NCBI GenBank assembly: GCA_965112965.1
Contig: CBCOTE010000020.1
Coordinates: 74,677-138,676, forward strand
Direction: 5' to 3'
Source: CBCOTE01 sp965112965
Lineage (GTDB): Bacteria; Desulfobacterota; Desulfovibrionia; Desulfovibrionales; Desulfovibrionaceae
DNA: 64,000 bases
Shown here: positions 59,701 through 64,000 of the stretch, one piece after another
Position numbering within the stretch: the first letter of the stretch is position 1
Layout: each line of letters starts with the position of its first letter
Notes under the pieces: model-generated
Database searches by the model: none
What the model was told of the DNA's origin: nothing
What the model saw: the letters and a program-made list of their open reading frames with translations, nothing else
Program-made: the position numbers and the translations under genes

Positions 59701-59782
59701 CTGCGCCTTGGGCGTCACGTAAATACTTTGATAGCCAGGCGAGGAAATTATTTTCCCAGGGTACAAGGAGGAACGGACGCAT
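56714..59782 (-). CDS. addB: AddB-like PD-(D/E)XK nuclease subunit
   Basis: A 1022-residue protein that is the partner of AddA. Most of the chain is a helicase-like fold with no functional ATP site, as is usual for the scanning role of this subunit. The C-terminal nuclease domain has YLRCPTAFFFRYLSGL near 738-753, LGELIHDLLAQWIRP, IGRLDRLDQRKEGLIILDYKTGS with the D-x-K core, and the terminal cluster C-I-N-C-A-F-R-N-G-C with a last Cys at the end. The first Cys (C-P-T) and the last three would hold an iron-sulfur cluster, as in AddB. Its position directly before AddA supports the assignment. Confidence 0.85.
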   Translation of the reverse strand: MRPFLLVPWENNFLAWLSKYLRDAQGAALHERLVVFPHRRPRRYLLKYLAEDPALPKPLLPPRILTMDEWMAELAMITDHGLRRLISPLDRVSLLTEVLLGLDTGRDKETASAGSKLNQLAKDLQNFFPWGMRLADLSEELFRHGRTGCDLAYTEEAIVPPATAILQQLGVIQHRYLALLDSRGLTTPGLSHSRIAEAIENLVDQIGSVYPLDNAGQPRILVCGFVTLTGTENVFLHRLWTAGLIDIVINGDTDLAKGRGHQACSGLTAWAARWGANFKPVLNASPDNINIPLTDKVRFWEGYDLHSQLKVLEEELTDPERRPTTAVILPNTGLLLPVLHHLSNKDVNIDVSYPMVRTVLFRLLDTIFRLQENRREGRYYKRDVLALARHPVLRMLGVATQDHGKHPLFHPLLYSLEAWVRRDGNRFVDIRNWRPKNGDYDLYIPKGTTKLLHQVLTTCFNDFSRLHTLRDLIESVDRLLDLLTDPTLVSTVWARFFIEAEALYQLRTTVLPDIAASTFCHTSLAPATLFSILRRLLKAEQIPLEAESLDGTQILGLLESRLQAFGRVIILDATEDRLLETLGPDPLLPDSLRSILGLPDNRKREQVAAYNFYRFIAMAGEVILCWQAGAQSSPILDVKTVRSRFVEQLLWDVERRRGSPLHPGEPPYGVIRLPLRSIPTSGWSIPKTPAVRTRLEAQLEQLPLSVSFFDLYLRCPTAFFFRYLSGLTPTSTSLKAENTPALGELIHDLLAQWIRPWCGQQISARDMDSQGLADAFSRQLRESAFFANMPWDQQLMLEITGRERLHRFAAATPDTKPLCVELNLEATCRLADRQLRLIGRLDRLDQRKEGLIILDYKTGSVAVPRWEFFTDQTFWKTTAAMADPDGLDPTAILELYAQAEQLLGSLQLSFYLMLYSLTALALADSAGLPVGAVNTGQIPNVMRDGQPIDAAWVELADRGQERRLLGDPPPPGLNAATVAERLPIFLELLLRHLLGPEDFFPRPGRLCINCAFRNGCIAAASC

Positions 59783-59804
59783 TACTAGTGTTTTTTTAGA
59801 CTTT

Positions 59805-60617
59805 TTATTTTTTTGTTCGTCCAGGCGTTGCCGGTTTCAGAGCCGGAAGTGCTAATAGCTGTGAGGCTAGCACGGCCGCGCCAAAACCGTTGTCAATGTT
59901 CACAACGGCCATACCAGGGGCACAAGAATTGAGCATAGTAAGCAGGGCGGCCAGGCCGCCGAAACTCGCCCCGTAGCCTACAGAAGTAGGCACCGCAATA
60001 ATAGGACGGCCGACTAGGCCGGCGACTACGCTGGGTAGCGCACCATCCATACCCGCGATGACCACCAGTAATCTGGCCCGCCGCAATGCTGACAGGTGGG
60101 GCTTGAGCCGATGCAAGCCGGCCACGCCGCTATCCGTAACTAATCCAGCATTCAAGCCAAGAAAGCGAGCCGTGGCCAAGAATTCTAGGCCTATGGTCAG
60201 ATCAGAAGCACCGGCCGTAAGACCTAGTATCTCGCCGCTACTAGGCCATGGCGGAGCCAGAGCCAGCTCGCGACCCAAGACGAAGACCCGCGCTTCAGGC
60301 CAAAATGTACCTTCGGGGAGCTGCTCCCTTAGTAAATCGCCTTGCTCTAGAGTGAGCCGTGTAGCCATCACTGGTCGCCCTCCAGCGGCTAATCCAGTCA
60401 CCGCCGCCACTAGCTGCTCTGAACTTTTGCCTGGTCCGAAGACAGCCTCGGGCACGCCCGTGCGTAACTCTCGGTGTATATCTAGGCATATATCCGGCCG
60501 AACGCTATCTATAACACTGGCGAAAGGGCCGTTTTGCAGTGCCTCATAGGCCGCCTCAGGTGTTATTACTGCTGCGGCCACTTGCTGCAACAGCTCAATT
60601 ATTTTTATTTGATCCAC
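59805..60617 (-). CDS. larB: LarB, pyridinium-3,5-biscarboxylic acid mononucleotide synthase
   Basis: A 270-residue enzyme that carboxylates nicotinic acid adenine dinucleotide and releases AMP, the first step of the nickel-pincer nucleotide cofactor. The C-terminal half is the AIR-carboxylase-like domain: VTDSGVAGLHRLKPHLSALR near 160-179, VVIAGMDGALPSVVAGLVG, and VPTSVGYGASFGGLAALLTM near 212-231, ending in NIDNGFGAA. These motifs are characteristic of LarB. The neighbours LarC and LarE are not in the window, so the cofactor pathway depends on genes elsewhere or is partly lost. addB begins 22 nt downstream, giving a larB-addB-addA unit that has no obvious functional logic. Confidence 0.9.
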   Translation of the reverse strand: MDQIKIIELLQQVAAAVITPEAAYEALQNGPFASVIDSVRPDICLDIHRELRTGVPEAVFGPGKSSEQLVAAVTGLAAGGRPVMATRLTLEQGDLLREQLPEGTFWPEARVFVLGRELALAPPWPSSGEILGLTAGASDLTIGLEFLATARFLGLNAGLVTDSGVAGLHRLKPHLSALRRARLLVVIAGMDGALPSVVAGLVGRPIIAVPTSVGYGASFGGLAALLTMLNSCAPGMAVVNIDNGFGAAVLASQLLALPALKPATPGRTKK

Positions 60618-63582
60618 TGTAGCGTTGCTCCTTGCCGAGTTCTAAGCCATTGTAGACTATGCAAGCACTGTCGCTGAGGTCAAGGTCAAGTTGTATGGCC
60701 GGGAAGTATCAATTGGGCCTGCTGGCACATGTACAGAGTTCCACTATTGCCCCTCTGCTGCCCAAAATATGACCCAGCTTTAAGCGCAGGACCTTGATAG
60801 ATTTTTTTATAAGAGAAATCCGGATGTAGCCAAAATTTTTAGATTAGACTATGGATATCATAGTAATATAGCGATCCATATTTTTTTCTGATCCTGACTC
60901 AGGTTGCCGCCCAGATATTTACGCAACTCAAAAAAATATCTTTAAGACCCTAACTAGCCGAGAATCTCAATAGTGGCTTGATTTTTTATAAATCTAGATA
61001 TGAAATTATACTCTTTTAACTGCTTATACTATTCGACTAACTGAGCCGAAGAACTGTTTGCTCAAACTGACCGTGATCCAATTTTTCTCAGATCAATGTA
61101 TTCTATAGAATATGATAAAATCTATGAATTCTGCTATCTCATTAAGGCGGGCGCCTCGTGACTACTAGCGATCGTCTGTCGTAGAAATGTTTTGACCGTC
61201 GTCCTGTCGGTTCGACTCAAATAATAATCTCCGCATCCTGAGATCGGTCTATAGCCGAACCGGCTATTGTCCAATTTTTTTCCAATTCTGGCTTGGCAGT
61301 TCGAAACCTCAAAGGTCATAGCATTCATTTTCTAGAAGTCCAGCACATGTAAAAAATAACTGCTAATACTCTGGTCGGATGTGCGACCGCAGGAATAGAC
61401 TGTTTATTATAGTGAACCGTGCTGTTCTATAGGGGCATTTTCTAAAAATTGCGCTTTTTGACCACATAAAAACGCCTTCGTTAGCACATAATCTTCTACA
61501 AATCCATTAAATTAATGCAGGTGGATAAGGATATTATATTACTTGATAAAATTTCATAAAATGAATGCCTGTGTGGATTCAGGCTATTATTATATACATA
61601 CTCCAAAAAAATACGATCTGGAACACGCGGAAGGCATTAAAATCATCAAAATTAACGTATGCTACTCAACACAACCAGATGCAACTCCTAGAAATAGATC
61701 GGATAAGGCAAATGACGGCACCGCTTCTTTTTTTTTGCTAACGCCACCCTCTTAAAATTATTTGTCATGTGTGAGCTGATAAGGGGATATGTTCTTGATC
61801 GTCAGCTGCTTCGCAGATATTGTCGTCTTCAACTACCGTCTCCCATCATGTTGTTCTTAGTTTGGGCCGCTACGGCAATACAATTGACCAGGCAACGCGT
61901 ACGAACTGTAGAATATAATAGAACATACTGTGCTCATGGTCAGGTTTGGTTACATCCGCAAGGTGCAACTCCCTATTCAACGATGAATATTGGTTGTTTA
62001 AGGCCAAACTGACCTTATATACTATCATTGTGTCTTCGCTGCTCACGGCTGAAATTTACATTGTGGCTAAAGACATCTCGCAGCCTTTGCTCGTTGTTTA
62101 GCTAAATAATTTTCTCGCTAGCTAGGCTATCTTTTTTTAGGAGTTTACGTGCGTATACGTATGAGTGGCCTAAAATAGATCACGACAACGTATCCCATGC
62201 CACCGAGCTATTTGTATTTTGGCATATATTCGTGCGTAACAAAAAAATAACGAATGTCGCTAGTTGGAGCTAAAATTTTTTATATATCTAACGTATATAT
62301 TATCAGCATCTTCCTTCCACTCAACGAGTAATTTCTGCAACTTTTTTTCGAGATAATAGCTATACCTCAATTGACTTCTTTGGATATATCATATGTTCGT
62401 AACCGGCGTCGTGCTCAGGCCCAGTACAGCACGGACAAGGCCCTCGTTTATCTATGAACAAACTCCTAGACCTGCCACTACCTTCGGCCGTAGTTGAGCC
62501 TTTAAATAAACTGATTTGCACCACCCATTAAACCTTCAACGTCGCTATAGCTTATATCGACTATCCCGAAGACCAGCGTCGCTGTCATCGGCCGAAACAC
62601 AGCCGATAAGACGTTCAACAAATCTATGAGATATATTTGTTCATCTGTGCGTTATTGGAGCCATTAATATTTTTTTTCTTCGCCGCGCTAGAGCAAGGAA
62701 ATTATATCTTTGATATGGCACTTACCTTTAGTTAGGCTGCGTAGTATTTTTTTTCACTTGTCATGAGAATATATTTAGCTTGTTTACATTCGGTGATTTT
62801 CCCTAGAATATTCATGATACTTCAGGGTTGACTAAGGAGTCGACATGGCGCCTTATAGATTAGAAAGCTCTATTAGCGTCCACGAAAAAAGAACTATCTC
62901 ACTTTCTTAGGCATATGTAAAGAGTCAAGTCTAGTGACCAATAGCTCAACGTAGAATTAATACGTAATTTCGCTAAAGTGCTTTTGATATTTTATACCGA
63001 CTTGCATAAAAAATTCTTAAGGTTACTTGGTAAAAAAAATGTACAAAATTTTTTTTGAGCAGCCAGCAAAATTATATTTATATAACATAAAAGACGTTAG
63101 GTAGCACGTCTAAGAAGTGCAGTAGGGATGAATAGCCTTGTTCCAGCGTTTTAAAGATACGTCGGGTTTTCATGATTTGAAATTTTTAATGGCATTGTCT
63201 GCCTTGCCAGGATATTCTAATGCCGTGTAAAGATAATATAATACATGGTTGAGCTACCGTCTTTATGATAACATCACCTCTATTTCGATAGGAGATGCTG
63301 CATGACGACTGCATAAGGTTCAATAGTAAAGGCAGCCATTGACCTTTTCCTGAACATAACCAGCTAAGCCTCGTTAATTTTGAGTCTGAACGCAGGTCCA
63401 ACTTGTATTTAAGATTAAGCATGGACTACACGCCTTATATTACCAGAGAACCTAGTTATTTGGCTGTATGTGTGTAATATGATTTCGCCACAGCTCCTTG
63501 AGTATTGACGGATATGTTCATAGTTGACAGGAACTCACAATACTGATCCCTAAACTAATACAAACGATACGATTTTTTGGCT
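60618..63582. other. 3 kb gene-poor region
   Basis: Only short frames are open. A minus-strand frame of 64 codons at 61134-61328 (FGYRPISGCGDYYL) and plus-strand frames of 70 and 81 codons at 61543-61755 and 61767-62012 have no recognised family and no good ribosome binding site. Near 62455-62580 a plus frame reads NKLLDLPLPSAVVEPLNKLI and, beyond a single TAA, TFNVAIAYIDYPEDQRR, which looks like a decayed gene. A and T runs of 7-8 are frequent. No tRNA was found although T-arm-like strings were checked. Confidence 0.4.
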
Positions 63583-63759
63583 ATGAGTGGTAGCGCCACA
63601 GTGACCTTGAGTGACAAGCCCTTAGAGACATAGGTGAAACGGGCTATAGACCATTCAGGATACAACTTTGATATAAAATATAAAAATGAACTGCTAATAG
63701 GTCTCGTCACTGTCCAGAGAGACAAGAGCGCTGAATTCGATTTGCCGATCCTCATTTAA
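63583..63759 (+). pseudogene. Remnant of an STN/secretin-like short N-terminal domain
   Basis: From the ATG at 63583, the frame reads SGSATVTLSDKPLET, then a TAG at 63631, then VKRAIDHSGYNFDIKY and GLVTVQRDKSAEFDLPILI before TAA. The pattern (V-T-L-x-x-x-P-L-E-x-x-L-x-x-I-x-x-x-S-G-Y-N-F) is typical of STN domains in secretins, TonB-dependent receptors and related envelope proteins. The TAG occupies a position that normally holds a hydrophobic residue, so it is most likely a nonsense mutation. No further domain can be read downstream to the end of the window. Confidence 0.5.
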
Positions 63760-64000
63760 GTTTAAATAAATTACAGTATACGTCGCCTTGTATATACCCC
63801 GTCGTCAACTCGACCGCGCTATACAGCTTCAACGACAGTTTCGTAGTTGTTAAAAAAAGTGAACCTATTAGAGTCATAGAAGGGAAGGGACTGCTTACTC
63901 ATATTTTTCCATTTAAATAACGCGTATCAGCTGCCAAAAGAAGCCTCATTTACAACTACTATCTAGCTTTATTAAGCAGCCCAGAGTAATTATAATATTT

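Noticed and set aside
61200..61225. GGTTCGACTC string, possibly part of a tRNA such as selC
   Set aside because: Neither strand gives an acceptor stem or the long variable arm; the surrounding sequence does not fold into a cloverleaf.
1..64000. General reassignment of TAG or TGA codons to explain the many gaps
   Set aside because: Long intact genes such as addA, addB and the fused carboxyltransferase use normal stops and have none in frame, and the remnants in the gaps also carry frameshifts and TAA.

Overview
The window looks like a piece of the chromosome of a deltaproteobacterium of the Desulfovibrio type that is losing genes on a large scale. The assignment rests on family and layout, from memory: a one-chain alpha-beta carboxyltransferase beside a biotin carboxylase and an unusual biotin carrier; an OB/HD-domain protein next to thymidylate kinase; a PEP-synthase-like protein of the Desulfovibrio type; addB-addA behind larB. 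Only about half of the 64 kb is covered by intact genes, and in the first 33 kb under 30 percent. The gaps are not simple spacers. Several hold eroded but readable genes: a histidine-kinase ATPase domain, a PleD-like receiver-GGDEF protein, another receiver domain and an STN/secretin-like domain. This pattern fits a host-restricted or otherwise bottlenecked lineage that has recently shed signalling and surface functions.

Layout. 1-3.8 kb: a frameshifted PEP-synthase-like pseudogene and two-component remnants. 3.8-5.6 kb: OB/HD exoribonuclease-like protein and tmk. 5.6-33.5 kb: islands of housekeeping or envelope genes (a D-Ala-D-Ala carboxypeptidase, an SGNH membrane protein, trmFO, a DUF3859 protein, an RNase Z-like protein) in long gene-poor stretches. 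33.5-46.1 kb: an envelope and export region with a GT-C type membrane protein, a polysaccharide flippase, an alpha-oxoamine synthase, an FtsX/MacB-type permease, a TolC-like channel, an HlyD-like adaptor, a second large membrane protein, a small secreted protein and a family 2 glycosyltransferase. 46.7-52.2 kb: ssb and a complete acetyl-CoA carboxylase set (biotin carrier, fused carboxyltransferase, biotin carboxylase). 53.3-60.6 kb: larB-addB-addA, read as one minus-strand unit. 60.6-64 kb: gene-poor, ending in a broken STN domain.

The main discovery lies in the apparently empty stretch at 30.0 kb. An intact 69-codon gene with a perfect ribosome binding site (30015-30224) is interrupted only by two in-frame TGA codons. 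Read as selenocysteine, they fall exactly at the two redox positions of a mini-glutaredoxin: the active-site U-P-Y-T and a C-terminal U-G-V-stop. Each TGA is followed by a small hairpin whose loop carries GG 18-19 nt downstream, the spacing of the bacterial SECIS in E. coli fdhF. Standard gene calling misses such a gene completely. Its survival in a decaying region suggests that the cell still makes and uses selenocysteine.

No tRNA, rRNA, CRISPR array, insertion sequence or phage was found. All family assignments come from reading motifs by eye; no database search was possible.
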